From: JBDTNL01 sp039933785
GTDB lineage: Bacteria; Acidobacteriota; Thermoanaerobaculia; Multivoradales; JAGPDF01
Assembly: GCA_039933785.1 (NCBI GenBank)
Contig: JBDTNL010000023.1
Span: 1-54,594 of the forward strand
Direction of reading: 5' to 3'
Length of the DNA stretch: 54,594 nucleotides
The position numbers and the translations under genes were made by a program. Positions within the stretch are counted from its first letter, which is position 1; each line of letters opens with the position of its first letter. Of this stretch, positions 1-9,822 are shown one piece after another. Below the pieces are notes generated by a model, which worked only from the letters and a program-made list of their open reading frames with translations, had not been told where the DNA came from and ran no database searches.

Positions 1-429
1 CCCGAGCTGGTGTCGCGACAGCAGCTCGCGTCCTTGCTGGCGAGCGAGGCGCAGCCCAAGCTGCGCGTGCTCGGCGATATCACGTGCGACGTCGGCGGCG
101 CGATCGCCGCGACCGTGCGGGCGACCGATCCCGGCAGCCCGGTCTTTCGCTACGACCCCGAGCGAGGCGAGGTCGACGGTCTCGACGGACGCGGTTTCGT
201 GGTCATGGCGGTCGACAATCTCCCCTGCGAGCTGCCGGTCGATGCCTCGCACCATTTCGGCGACAGTCTGGTTCGGTTCGTCGGTGCGCTGGCGCGCTGC
301 GACTGGGATGCGCCATGGGCGCAGCTCGCCCTGCCGCGCGAGCTGCGCGACGCGGTGCTGGTGCACCGTGGGGAGGCCACACCGCCCTACCAAGGTCTGC
401 GCCAATACCTGGCCGCGAGTGGCCGGTGA
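1..429 (+). CDS. Lysine-ketoglutarate reductase (saccharopine dehydrogenase, lysine-forming), C-terminal part
   Basis: The gene enters from the left edge; frame 1 is open from base 1 and stops at 427-429, so only about 142 C-terminal residues are seen. The stretch GDITCDVGGAIAATVRATDP followed by AVDNLPCELPVDASHHFGD closely resembles the end of the LKR half of animal alpha-aminoadipic semialdehyde synthase (AlaDH/PNT-like fold). The family condenses lysine with 2-oxoglutarate to saccharopine using NADPH. The next gene, 10 bases on, is the matching SDH, which supports the call. Internal ATG and GTG codons in the visible part are not credible starts because conserved sequence continues upstream. 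Confidence 0.85.
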   Translation, partial: PELVSRQQLASLLASEAQPKLRVLGDITCDVGGAIAATVRATDPGSPVFRYDPERGEVDGLDGRGFVVMAVDNLPCELPVDASHHFGDSLVRFVGALARCDWDAPWAQLALPRELRDAVLVHRGEATPPYQGLRQYLAASGR

Positions 430-439
430 GGAGCTCGCG

Positions 440-1795
440 ATGACGACGCGTAACGTGCTCGTACTCGGCGCCGGGCTGGTGGCGCGGCCGCTAATCGAGT
501 ATCTGCTCACCCATTATGAGTTCCGCGTCCTGGTAGCGACCGCGACCCCGGATCGCGCGCGGGCGCTGATGGGCGAGCACCCTCGCGGCAGCATCACCGG
601 CATCGACGTGCGCGATCAGGCGCGGCTGGCGCCGCTGGTGGCCGAGGCCGACGCTGTCGTCAGCCTGCTCCCGGCGGAGCTCAACTGCGACGTCGCGGCG
701 CTGTGCATCGCGGCCCGTAAGCCGATGATCAACACGAGCTACGTCTCGCCGGCGATGCGCGCCCTGCACGACGAGGCGACGGCCGCCGGCGTGCTGCTGC
801 TCAACGAGATGGGGCTCGACCCCGGCATCGATCACATGTCGGCGATGGCGACCCTTCGCCGGCTGCGCTCGGCGGGCGGCACGGTGACCCGGTTCTCGAG
901 CAGTTGCGGCGGCTTCCCCGCGCTCGACGCCAACACCAATCCCTGGGGATACAAGTTCTCGTGGAGCCCGCGCGCCGTCATGCTAGCGGGGCGCAACCCG
1001 GCGCGCTATCTCAACAACGACCAAGAGGTGTCGATCCCGGGCGATCAGATCTTCGCGCACGCCTGGCCGATCGGGGTCGAGGGCCTGGGTGTCTTCGAGG
1101 TCTATCCGAATCGGGACAGCCTCGCCTACATCGCCCCCTACGGTCTCTCAGGCGCCAAGGGATTTTTTCGCGGCACGCTGCGCTACCCGGGCTGGTGCGC
1201 CACCATGCACGCGGCCGCGCGTCTTGGCCTGCTCGACGTCGAGGAGGAAACCTGGCGCGCCGGCACCACCTACCGCGAAGTCCTTACTCGCAACGTGCCC
1301 GGTGGGCGGGCGCGCGGTGCCACCCGGCGTGTCACCGAATTCCTCGGCCTCGACGGGGACTCGGACGTCATCGCTCGTCTCGAATGGGCCGGTCTGTTCT
1401 CCGAGCGGCCGGTGCCCGAGCGCCGGGCAAGCGCCATTGATGTCTTCGGCAATCGGTTGGTGCGGCTGATGATGTACCAACCGGGCGAGCGCGATCTGGT
1501 CACCCTGCAGCACGTCTTCGCGGTGGCCTATCCCGACGGCTCGGGAGAGGAAGTGCGTGCCAGCCTGGTCGCGCACGGCGATCCCTGGGGCGACACCGCG
1601 ATGGCGCGCACGGTCTCGCTCACCGCCGGCATCGCGACCCGCCTGATCCTGCACCGCGGCTTCCAGGCGGTGGGTGTCCAGATCCCCACCTTGCGCGAGA
1701 TCTACGAACCGGTGCTCGAAGAGCTCGCCGACCGCGGCATCGCGCTCCAAGAAACCCACATCAAGAGATTCCGCGGACCGTTCACCGGGAGCTGA
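440..1795 (+). CDS. Saccharopine dehydrogenase (NAD+, glutamate-forming)
   Basis: This 451-residue protein has an N-terminal Rossmann motif (VLVLGAGLVARP, about residues 6-17), then the saccharopine dehydrogenase catalytic region with LLNEMGLDPGIDHMSAM near residues 115-132 and SSCGGFPA near 155. It oxidises saccharopine to glutamate and aminoadipate semialdehyde, the second step of lysine degradation. The ATG at 440 is preceded by GAGGAG, and translation is probably coupled to the LKR gene that stops at 429. Upstream in-frame codons lie inside the LKR gene and are rejected. In animals the two activities are one fused polypeptide; here they are two neighbouring genes. Confidence 0.9.
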   Translation: MTTRNVLVLGAGLVARPLIEYLLTHYEFRVLVATATPDRARALMGEHPRGSITGIDVRDQARLAPLVAEADAVVSLLPAELNCDVAALCIAARKPMINTSYVSPAMRALHDEATAAGVLLLNEMGLDPGIDHMSAMATLRRLRSAGGTVTRFSSSCGGFPALDANTNPWGYKFSWSPRAVMLAGRNPARYLNNDQEVSIPGDQIFAHAWPIGVEGLGVFEVYPNRDSLAYIAPYGLSGAKGFFRGTLRYPGWCATMHAAARLGLLDVEEETWRAGTTYREVLTRNVPGGRARGATRRVTEFLGLDGDSDVIARLEWAGLFSERPVPERRASAIDVFGNRLVRLMMYQPGERDLVTLQHVFAVAYPDGSGEEVRASLVAHGDPWGDTAMARTVSLTAGIATRLILHRGFQAVGVQIPTLREIYEPVLEELADRGIALQETHIKRFRGPFTGS

Positions 1796-1835
1796 GCGGG
1801 AGCTGAGCGATCAGTGAATATGGCGATCAGTGAAT
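1787..1835 (+). repeat. Two short direct duplications at the end of the SDH gene
   Basis: GGGAGCTGAGC occurs twice back to back (1787-1797 and 1798-1808), and GCGATCAGTGAAT occurs at 1807-1819 and 1823-1835. The SDH stop codon lies in the first copy of the first unit. These look like local slippage duplications; no function is evident. Confidence 0.7.
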
Positions 1836-1960
1836 CGAAAGAGTCCGGCGACTGGACGACCGAGGCGGCGCCTACGCTGCTTGAGTCGGGTACATCTCAA
1901 GCCATCGACGAAACTCGACGGGCTCGGTTGAGCTTCGTTCTCGATCGCCAGAGTGGATCG

Positions 1961-2995
1961 ATGTCGATGAGCGCTCCAACCACGCGCGGCATCCTGGCAA
2001 TTGGAATCGCCCTCCTTCTACCCGGCCTCGCCGTCGGTCAGCCGGCGCCGCGGACGCCGGTCGCGACGACGCCGCACTTCGCGTTCTACAGCGACTTCGA
2101 GACCAATCTCAACGACGCGCTGGTGAACATGGGGCTGGCGCGCAAAGGCGCCAAGCCCGAGTTGTTTCACGCCGGCGCCGAGGCGACCTGCTTCGAGGCT
2201 CTGGCCCCGTCGGTGCGCGCGGGTTGGAACGGTGCGGTCGACTACTACGCGCAGATCATCTCGCCGGCCGGCTGGAACGCGCGCCAGCAGTATCTGCTCC
2301 GCATGCAGCTCGTCGGCTTTGAAGCCGAGGCGAAGGCGATGGACGGCGCTGAGTTCGTGGAGCTCGCGCGCAACTTCCGGGCGGTCGCGGCGCCGGCCTA
2401 CCGCGCTTGCCGGTGGACAGCGCAGGACGAGCAGAACCGGAGCTGGCTGGCGGAAATCCAGCCGAAGCTGGCGGCGAGCGAGGCGAAGCTGACGCACCGG
2501 CTGGAGCAGCTCTATCAGGCGACCTGGAAGAAGCTGCCGGTCCTGGTGGACTTGGTCGAGACCGTGGACTGGAGCGGCGCCAACACGTCGTGGTCGGATG
2601 CGGGCCAGGGCGATGTGCTGATCTCGAGCACGGTTGGAGGCGCTCCGGGGTTCGAGACGCTGCTCCACGAGTCGTCGCACGTGCTCATGGACCGGAGCAA
2701 CCCGGTGCCGGTGGCGCTCGCCAAGGCGGCAAAGGCGGCCGACTTCAAGCTGCCCGGCGATCTCTGGCACGTGGTGCTGTTCTATACGACCGGTGAGGCC
2801 GTGCGCCCGATTCTCGATGAGGGCGCTGCGACGCCGTACTCGCCCATGCTGTACGAAATCTTCAAACGGGGGAGTTGGGCCGAGTATCGAGAGGCCCTCG
2901 AGAAAGAATGGCTCCCGTACGTCCAGGGGAAGCGGTCGCTCGATGAGGCGGCTACGGCGCTCGTCGCGGCGGTTAAGGCGCAGAAGGCGAAGTGA
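1961..2995 (+). CDS. Secreted protein with HExxH metallopeptidase-like motif
   Basis: The 344-residue product begins with a clear signal peptide (ILAIGIALLLPGLAVG, cleavage probably near the AVGQ site), so I start it at ATG 1961; ATG 1967 is equally possible. The same frame is open upstream to 1814, but that part has no signal-like or conserved character. HESSH at residues 236-240 (H236, E237, H240) is a gluzincin-type zinc motif; EAVRPILDEG about 40 residues later may supply the third ligand. I do not recognise a named family. A periplasmic zinc hydrolase is the most economical guess. It stands alone between the lysine genes and a RidA gene. Confidence 0.65.
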   Translation: MSMSAPTTRGILAIGIALLLPGLAVGQPAPRTPVATTPHFAFYSDFETNLNDALVNMGLARKGAKPELFHAGAEATCFEALAPSVRAGWNGAVDYYAQIISPAGWNARQQYLLRMQLVGFEAEAKAMDGAEFVELARNFRAVAAPAYRACRWTAQDEQNRSWLAEIQPKLAASEAKLTHRLEQLYQATWKKLPVLVDLVETVDWSGANTSWSDAGQGDVLISSTVGGAPGFETLLHESSHVLMDRSNPVPVALAKAAKAADFKLPGDLWHVVLFYTTGEAVRPILDEGAATPYSPMLYEIFKRGSWAEYREALEKEWLPYVQGKRSLDEAATALVAAVKAQKAK

Positions 2996-3136
2996 CTGGG
3001 TGCTTATGAATTCGACGCATCCACTCGAGCAACTTCCTGCCGACCTCGTGACCCCGGCCGAGGACATCTCGACTCCAGCAACTCCACTCCACGGAGTGAC
3101 CCACGACCAGTCATCCCATGAATTCAGGAGCCTGCC

Positions 3137-3517
3137 ATGCCTCGCGAGATCATCCACACGACCGACGCTCCCAAAGCCCCTGCCACGTACAGTCAGGCCG
3201 TCAAGGTGGGCGGCCTCGTCTTCGTCTCCGGCACCGGACCCTATGACCCTGCGTCAGGAGCGGTGACCGGTTCGACGATTCAAAAGCAGACAGCGCAGTG
3301 CCTGAAGAACATCGCGGCCATTCTTGCCGCCGCGGGTAGCTCGCTGTCCAAGGTGGCGAGCGCGACGGTGATCCTGCTCGAGGAATCTGATTTCGCGGGC
3401 ATGAACGAAGAGTGGGTGAAATGGTTTCCGGTGGATCCACCGGCGCGCCAGGGGGCCAAGCTGCCGGTTCGTATTCCAGGGCTCAAGGTGTCGATTGCGG
3501 TTATCGCCGAGGCCTGA
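3137..3517 (+). CDS. RidA/YjgF family enamine-imine deaminase
   Basis: A 126-residue single-domain protein of normal family length. Typical elements are TYSQAVKVGGLVFVSGTGPYDP near the N-terminus, the helix with TAQCLKNIAAILAAAGSS, and a C-terminal LPVRIPGLKVSIAVIAEA in which the arginine matches the catalytic Arg of true RidA proteins. It hydrolyses reactive enamine/imine intermediates released by PLP enzymes. The ATG follows CAGGAG at 3125-3130. It is distinct from the second RidA-like protein at 35595, which lacks this Arg. Confidence 0.9.
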   Translation: MPREIIHTTDAPKAPATYSQAVKVGGLVFVSGTGPYDPASGAVTGSTIQKQTAQCLKNIAAILAAAGSSLSKVASATVILLEESDFAGMNEEWVKWFPVDPPARQGAKLPVRIPGLKVSIAVIAEA

Positions 3518-3592
3518 ATGCAGGCATTTATCTTGTAGAAGGGCCGGTGGAGCCGCCGGACGAAGAGGCAGTGCGCCACGGGCGGCCGCGGA

Positions 3593-4159
3593 ATGACCGT
3601 CCTGGCGCGGCTGATTTCCATCGTGGGACATCCGTTCGCCACGGCGCTGATCATGGTCGGCGCGGCCGCCGCGCACTTCGGACCCGCCGCGGATGCGCCG
3701 CGCACGATGGCATTGGTTGCCGCCCTCACTCTTCTGCCCGTGACCGGCCTCATGATTCGTCAGGTTCGCCGTGGCTCTTGGTCCAATGTCGATGCCTCCG
3801 ATCCGCGGCAACGCCCGGTCCTGTTCGCGGTCGGCATCGGCGGTGTCCTGCTCTTGCTCGCCTACGTGCTCGCAGTGCAGCCCGAGAGCTACATGGTCCG
3901 GGGAGTCGTTGGGACTCTCGCGATGCTCGGCGTGTGCGCCGCGGCCACGCGATGGTTGAAGGTTTCGCTGCACATGGCGTTTTGCGCCTTGGCGGCAACC
4001 ACCCTGCTATGGCTTCGATCGCCGGCGGGCTGGGTCTTGCTCATCTTCATACCCATCCTTGGGTGGTCGCGGCTTCGCCTGGGCCGTCACGTCGCGGCCG
4101 AAGTGATCGCGGGCACAATCGTCGGTGTCGTCGCGGGCGTGGCGATCCACGGCGTTTGA
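3593..4159 (+). CDS. PAP2-like (phosphatidic acid phosphatase superfamily) membrane protein
   Basis: The 188-residue protein has about five hydrophobic segments. Its C-terminal half looks like a PAP2 core: KVSLHMAF sits where PSGH would be, and WSRLRLGRHVAAEVIAG resembles the SRxxxxxHxxxD motif, with Glu in place of the final Asp. The first PAP2 motif (KxxxxxxRP) is not evident. It may be a divergent lipid phosphatase or an inactive relative. The start ATG 3593 has no strong ribosome site, and 75 bases separate it from the RidA gene. Confidence 0.6.
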   Translation: MTVLARLISIVGHPFATALIMVGAAAAHFGPAADAPRTMALVAALTLLPVTGLMIRQVRRGSWSNVDASDPRQRPVLFAVGIGGVLLLLAYVLAVQPESYMVRGVVGTLAMLGVCAAATRWLKVSLHMAFCALAATTLLWLRSPAGWVLLIFIPILGWSRLRLGRHVAAEVIAGTIVGVVAGVAIHGV

Positions 4160-4203
4160 CGGACTCGCGTATCTTGGAGTTGCACTGGAACGGAGGTGGC
4201 CCC

Positions 4204-5213
<1,010 letters not shown>

Positions 5214-5275
5214 CGTAGGCTCTTGGAAACCGCTGGGCTCGGCGAGCCTGGAGCGCACGCGATCGGAGACTCGAC

Positions 5276-5812
5276 ATGGATGGCTCGTTGTATCTCGCGG
5301 ATGTCGTCAAGCGATTTCGAGACGCTCAGAAGCAATGTGACCGGGCCATCGCCCAGGTCCCCTTCGAGCGCTGGAACCACCGCCTCGACCCCGAGTCCAA
5401 CAGCATCGTCACCCTGATGCTTCATCTGTCCGGCAACATGCTCTCGCGCTGGAGTGGCTTCCTGACCAGCGACGGCGAAAAACCCGACCGCAACCGAGAC
5501 GCAGAATTCGAGGACCCGGAGACGCTGTCGCAAGACGCGCTGCTCGCGCGTTGGGCGAGCGGCTGGAGCTGCCTGTTCGATGCGATGTCGGGCCTCACCG
5601 AGGCGGACCTGGATCGCACGATCACCATTCGCGCGCAGCCGCTGTCGGTGGTCGAGGCCATCAACCGGCAGGTGGCACACTACGCACAGCATGCCGGGCA
5701 ACTGGTATTCCTCTGCAAGCACCTGGCCGGCGGCCAGTGGAAGACGATGAGTATCGCGCGCCGCGGTTCCGATGCCTTCAACGCGGCGATGGAGACGAAG
5801 CGCCCGAGCTAG
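5276..5812 (+). CDS. DinB superfamily protein (DUF1572-like)
   Basis: This 178-residue four-helix protein carries the metal-site pattern of the DinB/YfiT superfamily: MLHLSGNM near residues 48-55 and HYAQHAGQ near 138-145. Members bind a divalent metal; some are thiol-dependent S-transferases, but most, like this one, have no known substrate. ATG 5276 follows CGGAGA. It appears to be a single gene; 63 bases separate it from the broken FG-GAP gene. Confidence 0.8.
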   Translation: MDGSLYLADVVKRFRDAQKQCDRAIAQVPFERWNHRLDPESNSIVTLMLHLSGNMLSRWSGFLTSDGEKPDRNRDAEFEDPETLSQDALLARWASGWSCLFDAMSGLTEADLDRTITIRAQPLSVVEAINRQVAHYAQHAGQLVFLCKHLAGGQWKTMSIARRGSDAFNAAMETKRPS

Positions 5813-5826
5813 GTTCCGCCGGGCGG

Positions 5827-5970
5827 ACTCAGGCGCTGGCGGACTTCACGGCCGGGAAGGAGCCATTCAAGGATCGAGATCTGTACGTCTTCTGCATGAC
5901 CACCGACCGCAAGATGGCCGCCAACGGCGGTTTTCCGAAGTACGAAGGGATCTCCGCCGATACCTTGGGG
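5827..5970 (+). pseudogene. Cache-domain remnant
   Basis: Between the DinB-like gene and the cupin gene, frame 1 reads ALADFTAGKEPFKDRDLYVF, then CMTTDRKMAANGGFPKYEG. This resembles the core strand of a single Cache (sCache_2) sensor domain. There is no start, no signal peptide and no domain beyond about 50 residues, and the sequence runs into unrelated residues before the cupin start. I read it as the leftover of a deleted sensor gene. The assignment rests on pattern memory only. Confidence 0.45.
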
Positions 5971-6036
5971 CCTTCAGCAGCCATTGAGTCCGGCGTCCGT
6001 GGCGGGCGCTCAATTTCGAGGTTGGAAAGGATCGCG

Positions 6037-6387
6037 ATGACAAAATCTGGTTTCGTCCTGGCTGGTTGCTTGCTGTTCGCCGCCGCTGGCGCCTTCGCCC
6101 AAGACCCGATGCAGTTCGGCGTGAAGCACCTGAAGGTCGCGGCCGAGGACGACAAAGTCCGCGTCTTGAGGTTCACTCCGAAGCCGGGAGACAAGACGCC
6201 CATGCATTCCCATCCCTCCTCGGTGGTCTACGTGATCAAGGGCGGCCGCGTCCGAACGACGCTGCCCGACGGAACGGTCAAGATCACCGAGCTCAAGACC
6301 GGCGACGTGCTGCTTCGCCCGCCGGTGACGCACGCGGACGAGGCCCTCGACGAAGTGGAGATCCTCCTGGTCGAGCTCAAGAAGTGA
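6037..6387 (+). CDS. Secreted small cupin protein
   Basis: A 116-residue product with an N-terminal signal peptide (FVLAGCLLFAAAGAFAQ) and one cupin domain. MHSHPSSVVYVIKGGRVR gives the first cupin motif with two His, and GDVLLRPPVTHADEALDEVE the second. Metal binding in the periplasm is likely; the substrate is unknown. ATG 6037 is preceded by GGAAAGG at 6023-6029 and directly precedes the signal peptide, which fixes the start although the frame is open further upstream. Confidence 0.8.
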   Translation: MTKSGFVLAGCLLFAAAGAFAQDPMQFGVKHLKVAAEDDKVRVLRFTPKPGDKTPMHSHPSSVVYVIKGGRVRTTLPDGTVKITELKTGDVLLRPPVTHADEALDEVEILLVELKK

Positions 6388-6481
6388 GCGGTTGGCTGGC
6401 TCCGCGGGTCTAGCCGGCGGGGCCTTGCTAGGGGCCCGTCGAGAGGTCCAAACTCGGCCTCGGGCACCATGAGGAGGATCA

Positions 6482-7042
6482 ATGAAACGTTCACTCGTTC
6501 TCGCTGTCGTCCTGCTGTTCGCCACCTTGATCCCGGTGAGCGCTCATCCCACCGATGTCACCGTGGGGCCGATTCGCCTTCAACTCGGTATGTCGCCGGA
6601 CGAGGCCACGCATGCCCTTCCCGCCGGCTACAGGCTCGATCACCGGAAATACTTCTCCGTTACCGGAGAGGCGGGCCACGGTGGCATGTACGCCCAGGTC
6701 TACGGCCCGCAGGACTCGGTGAACGCGGTGCTCTGGATGACGTTCGAGCACGGACGCATGACCCGGGCGGTGCGGATCGTGGATCGCGTCGACTACAAGA
6801 CGGAGAGCGCCCCGGTGCTCACCGAGGCGGTAGTCAAGGCGCTGGCAACGTGGCCGCAGGACGAGCCCATCCGCTCCGAGGCGAAGACCTTCGGCGAAGG
6901 CCAGGATCGCTTGCTGGAGCTTCGCTTCATCCAGGGCGAGCGGAAGCTGATCCTGACCGAGTCCGCGCGCTTGGTGCAGCTGGTGGAGAACTTCGGCCGT
7001 GAGGACGTACAGGCTGCCGAAACGCTGAGCCAGGCCCACTGA
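6482..7042 (+). CDS. Secreted protein of unknown function
   Basis: The 186-residue protein begins with a typical signal peptide (MKRSLVLAVVLLFATLIPVSAHP) after a strong GAGGAGG ribosome site. The mature part has the sequence LQLGMSPDEATHALPAGYRL, which resembles the short SmpA/BamE-like beginning of outer-membrane-associated proteins, but the similarity is too slight to name. There are no cysteines and no predicted membrane segments after the signal. It lies between the cupin and the large protease and could be periplasmic. Confidence 0.65.
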   Translation: MKRSLVLAVVLLFATLIPVSAHPTDVTVGPIRLQLGMSPDEATHALPAGYRLDHRKYFSVTGEAGHGGMYAQVYGPQDSVNAVLWMTFEHGRMTRAVRIVDRVDYKTESAPVLTEAVVKALATWPQDEPIRSEAKTFGEGQDRLLELRFIQGERKLILTESARLVQLVENFGREDVQAAETLSQAH

Positions 7043-7112
7043 GCCCTGCCGCCGCGCGCGCGGCAGAGATCAAAAGAATCCGGCCCGTCGCAGTCGCGTG
7101 GCGGTCCAGAGC

Positions 7113-7139
7113 TGTACAATTCGAGCATTCCCTCGATCC
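7113..7139 (+). promoter_or_regulatory. Promoter-like element upstream of the secreted metalloprotease
   Basis: TGTACAATTCGA at 7113-7124 contains an extended -10-like TACAAT (7115-7120), followed by CCTCGATCC at 7131-7139. The same pair, with a different gap, recurs at 15965-15988. No clear -35 is seen. It lies 64 bases before the ATG, which has its own AAGGAG site. Confidence 0.4.
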
Positions 7140-7183
7140 AGCCGTCGGGGCGACCTCCTTAGGTTGCCCGAAGGAGATGATGC

Positions 7184-9820
7184 ATGTTCGATCGCCAGAC
7201 TCTGTCCCGTGCCGCCCTCGTGCTTGCCGTCGGTATCAGCTCTGCCGCACCGGGGATGGCTGCGAACGAGGGCTCGCCGTTTGGCGATCGCGCGTTCGCG
7301 TCTCTGCCGGCCCGTGCCGGAGGGGCGATGGAGCTTCCGTTGCCGCGGCACTTCCGGGCGCTCGAAGTCGATGGCGCGAGCCTTCGCGCGAGCCTGGCGC
7401 TGGCCCCGGCCGAGCGCTCGGGCGGTGTCCCGGTGGTGTTCGCCATTCCGTATCCGGACGGCACGGACAGGCTCTTTCACGTCGTCGAGTCGTCGATCAT
7501 GGAGCCCGGACTGCAGGCCAAGTTTCCAGAAATCCGCACCTACGCGGGCCAGGGACTCGATGATCCGACGGCCACCGTGCGGCTGAGCATGACGCCGCTC
7601 GGCTTCCACGCGATGGTGCTTTCGGCAACCGGAACGGTCTACGTCGATCCGTATCGCCGCTGGGATTCGCGCTACGTCCTTTCGTTCTATAAGAAGGACG
7701 CCCGGCGAGCCGCCGGCAAGCCATTTCATTGCGACGTGCACGGAGACCAGCTCGCCGCGGATTTGGCCGAGTCCCTGCCGCCGGTGACCTCCGCCGCCTC
7801 GGGAACGAACCTCCGTACCTATCGCCTGGCGCTCGCCGCCACCGGCGAGTACTCGACCGCGGTCTGCGCGCCGAATCCCGCCGCGGTTGCCTGTGCGATG
7901 GCCGCGATGGTGGTGTCGATGAACCGCGTCGACGGCATCTACGAACGCGAGGTCGCGATCCGCATGGTGTTGATCGCCAACGACAACCTGATCGTGTACA
8001 CCGACGGAACCACCGACCCGTACACCAACGGCAACGGTTCGACGATGCTGGGTCAGAACCAGACGAACATCAACTCTGTCATCGGAACCGCGAACTACGA
8101 CATCGGTCACGTGTTCTCGACCGGCGGGGGCGGCGTCGCGCAGTTGCAGGTGCCGTGCACGAGCAGCAAGGCGAAAGGTGTGACCGGCAACTCGAGCCCC
8201 ATCGGCGACGGCTTCGACGTCGACTACGTCGCCCATGAGATGGGGCACCAATTCGGTGGCAACCACACGTTCAACGGCACGACCAGCAACTGCGGTGGGG
8301 GTAATCGTTCGGCTGGAGCGGCCTACGAACCGGGCAGCGGCACCACGATCATGGCGTACGCCGGAATCTGCGGCGCCGAGGATCTGCAGCCGCACAGTGA
8401 CGACACGTTCCACAGCAAGAGCTTCGATGAGATCGTGGCCTTCTCGACCGGTGCTACGGGCAGCTCGTGTGCAGTGACGACCGCGACGGGCAATACGGCA
8501 CCGACCGCGAACGGCGGTGCCGCGTTCATTATTCCGAAGCAGACTCCATTCATCCTGACCGGCTCCGGGGACGACGGCGACAGCGATGCGTTGACCTACA
8601 TGTGGGAAGAGTTCGATCTCGGAACCGCGGCGCCGCCGAATGACGACGTCGCGGCTGCGCGGCCGATCTTTCGCTCCTTCGTGCCGCTGACGATTCCCAG
8701 CCGCACGTTTCCACGTTTGTCTGACATCCTGAACAACGTCTCGACGATCGGCGAGTCGATGTCGACGCGCAATCGCACCATGACCTTCCGCCTGACCGTG
8801 CGTGACAATCGCACGGGTGGCGGGGGAGTGAACTATGCGTCCACGACGGTGACCGTAAACGCGACGGCGGGCCCGTTTGCGGTGACCCAGCCGAATACGG
8901 CCTTGAGCTGGGCGGCGAACAGCACGCAGACCGTGACTTGGGACGTCGCCGGGACGACCGTTGCCCCGATCAGCTGCGCAAATGTGGCGATCGACTTGTC
9001 GGCCGATGGCGGCAACACCTTCCCGAATGCGCTCGCGGCCTCGACTCCGAACGACGGCTCCGAGGCGGTGACGGTCCCCAACATTCAGGGGTCCTCCGCT
9101 CGGGTTCGCGTGTCTTGCGTTGGCAACATCTTCTTCGATATCTCGAACGCGAACTTCACCATCACCGCGCCCTCCGCCCTGCCGCCGCCGAGCCTGCTCT
9201 CGCTCCTGCCAATTTCAGGAACCATCGCCGGAGGCACTTCGGTCGCGCTCACCGGCACCGATTTCGTCAACGGTGCCACGGTGCTGTTCGGCGCGTCGGC
9301 CGCGACCTCGGTCACGTTCAACAGCGGTACTTCGCTAACCGTGTCCACTCCCGCTCACGCCGCAGGGACGGTGTCGGTCACAGTGACCAACCCCGACACG
9401 CAGACGTCGACCTTGAACTCGGCCTACACCTACGACGCGAGCGGGTTTTTCGCCTTGACGCCCTGCCGGATTGTCGACACCCGGAATGCGAACGGCCCGA
9501 CCGGAGGGCCCGCGCTCAGTGGCGGAGTGCCCCGCGATTTCCCCATCGCGGGCAACTGCGGCGTACCTGCACAGGCTTTCGCGGTGGCGCTCAACATCAC
9601 CGTGGTTTCGCCGACGGCGGGTGGCGGCGTGCGGGTGTACCAGACGGGGATCACCACGCCGATGATTTCGAGCCTCAGTTTCAATAGCGGGCAGACGCGC
9701 GCGAACAACGGCGTCATCGGTGTCAACGGGCCGACCGCTGGCAGCGTTACCGTCCTGCCGGACATCCCCGGCGGCCAGGCCGCGCATCTGGTGGTCGACA
9801 TCATGGGGTACTTCAGGTAG
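7184..9820 (+). CDS. Secreted reprolysin-like zinc metalloprotease with IPT/TIG domain
   Basis: The 878-residue protein has a signal peptide (residues 1-27), a propeptide-like region and a metzincin catalytic domain with HEMGHQFGGNH at 351-361 (H351, H355, H361; E352 catalytic) and a later Met-turn candidate IMAYAG. After about residue 440 come Ig-like domains, an IPT/TIG domain (LLPISGTIAGGTSVALTGTD), and a C-terminal domain opening FFALTPCRIVDTRN and ending VVDIMGYFR. That last module recurs on secreted proteins of soil bacteria and may be a surface or substrate-binding unit. The role is probably extracellular protein degradation. The stop is at 9818-9820. Confidence 0.88.
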   Translation: MFDRQTLSRAALVLAVGISSAAPGMAANEGSPFGDRAFASLPARAGGAMELPLPRHFRALEVDGASLRASLALAPAERSGGVPVVFAIPYPDGTDRLFHVVESSIMEPGLQAKFPEIRTYAGQGLDDPTATVRLSMTPLGFHAMVLSATGTVYVDPYRRWDSRYVLSFYKKDARRAAGKPFHCDVHGDQLAADLAESLPPVTSAASGTNLRTYRLALAATGEYSTAVCAPNPAAVACAMAAMVVSMNRVDGIYEREVAIRMVLIANDNLIVYTDGTTDPYTNGNGSTMLGQNQTNINSVIGTANYDIGHVFSTGGGGVAQLQVPCTSSKAKGVTGNSSPIGDGFDVDYVAHEMGHQFGGNHTFNGTTSNCGGGNRSAGAAYEPGSGTTIMAYAGICGAEDLQPHSDDTFHSKSFDEIVAFSTGATGSSCAVTTATGNTAPTANGGAAFIIPKQTPFILTGSGDDGDSDALTYMWEEFDLGTAAPPNDDVAAARPIFRSFVPLTIPSRTFPRLSDILNNVSTIGESMSTRNRTMTFRLTVRDNRTGGGGVNYASTTVTVNATAGPFAVTQPNTALSWAANSTQTVTWDVAGTTVAPISCANVAIDLSADGGNTFPNALAASTPNDGSEAVTVPNIQGSSARVRVSCVGNIFFDISNANFTITAPSALPPPSLLSLLPISGTIAGGTSVALTGTDFVNGATVLFGASAATSVTFNSGTSLTVSTPAHAAGTVSVTVTNPDTQTSTLNSAYTYDASGFFALTPCRIVDTRNANGPTGGPALSGGVPRDFPIAGNCGVPAQAFAVALNITVVSPTAGGGVRVYQTGITTPMISSLSFNSGQTRANNGVIGVNGPTAGSVTVLPDIPGGQAAHLVVDIMGYFR

Positions 9821-9822
9821 CC

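Noticed and set aside
1814..1960. N-terminal extension of the HExxH protein
   Set aside because: It would bury the signal peptide at residue 50; ATG 1961 directly precedes it.
2996..3136. Small gene before RidA (ATG 3007)
   Set aside because: The frame runs across the RidA start in another phase and its translation has no protein-like pattern.
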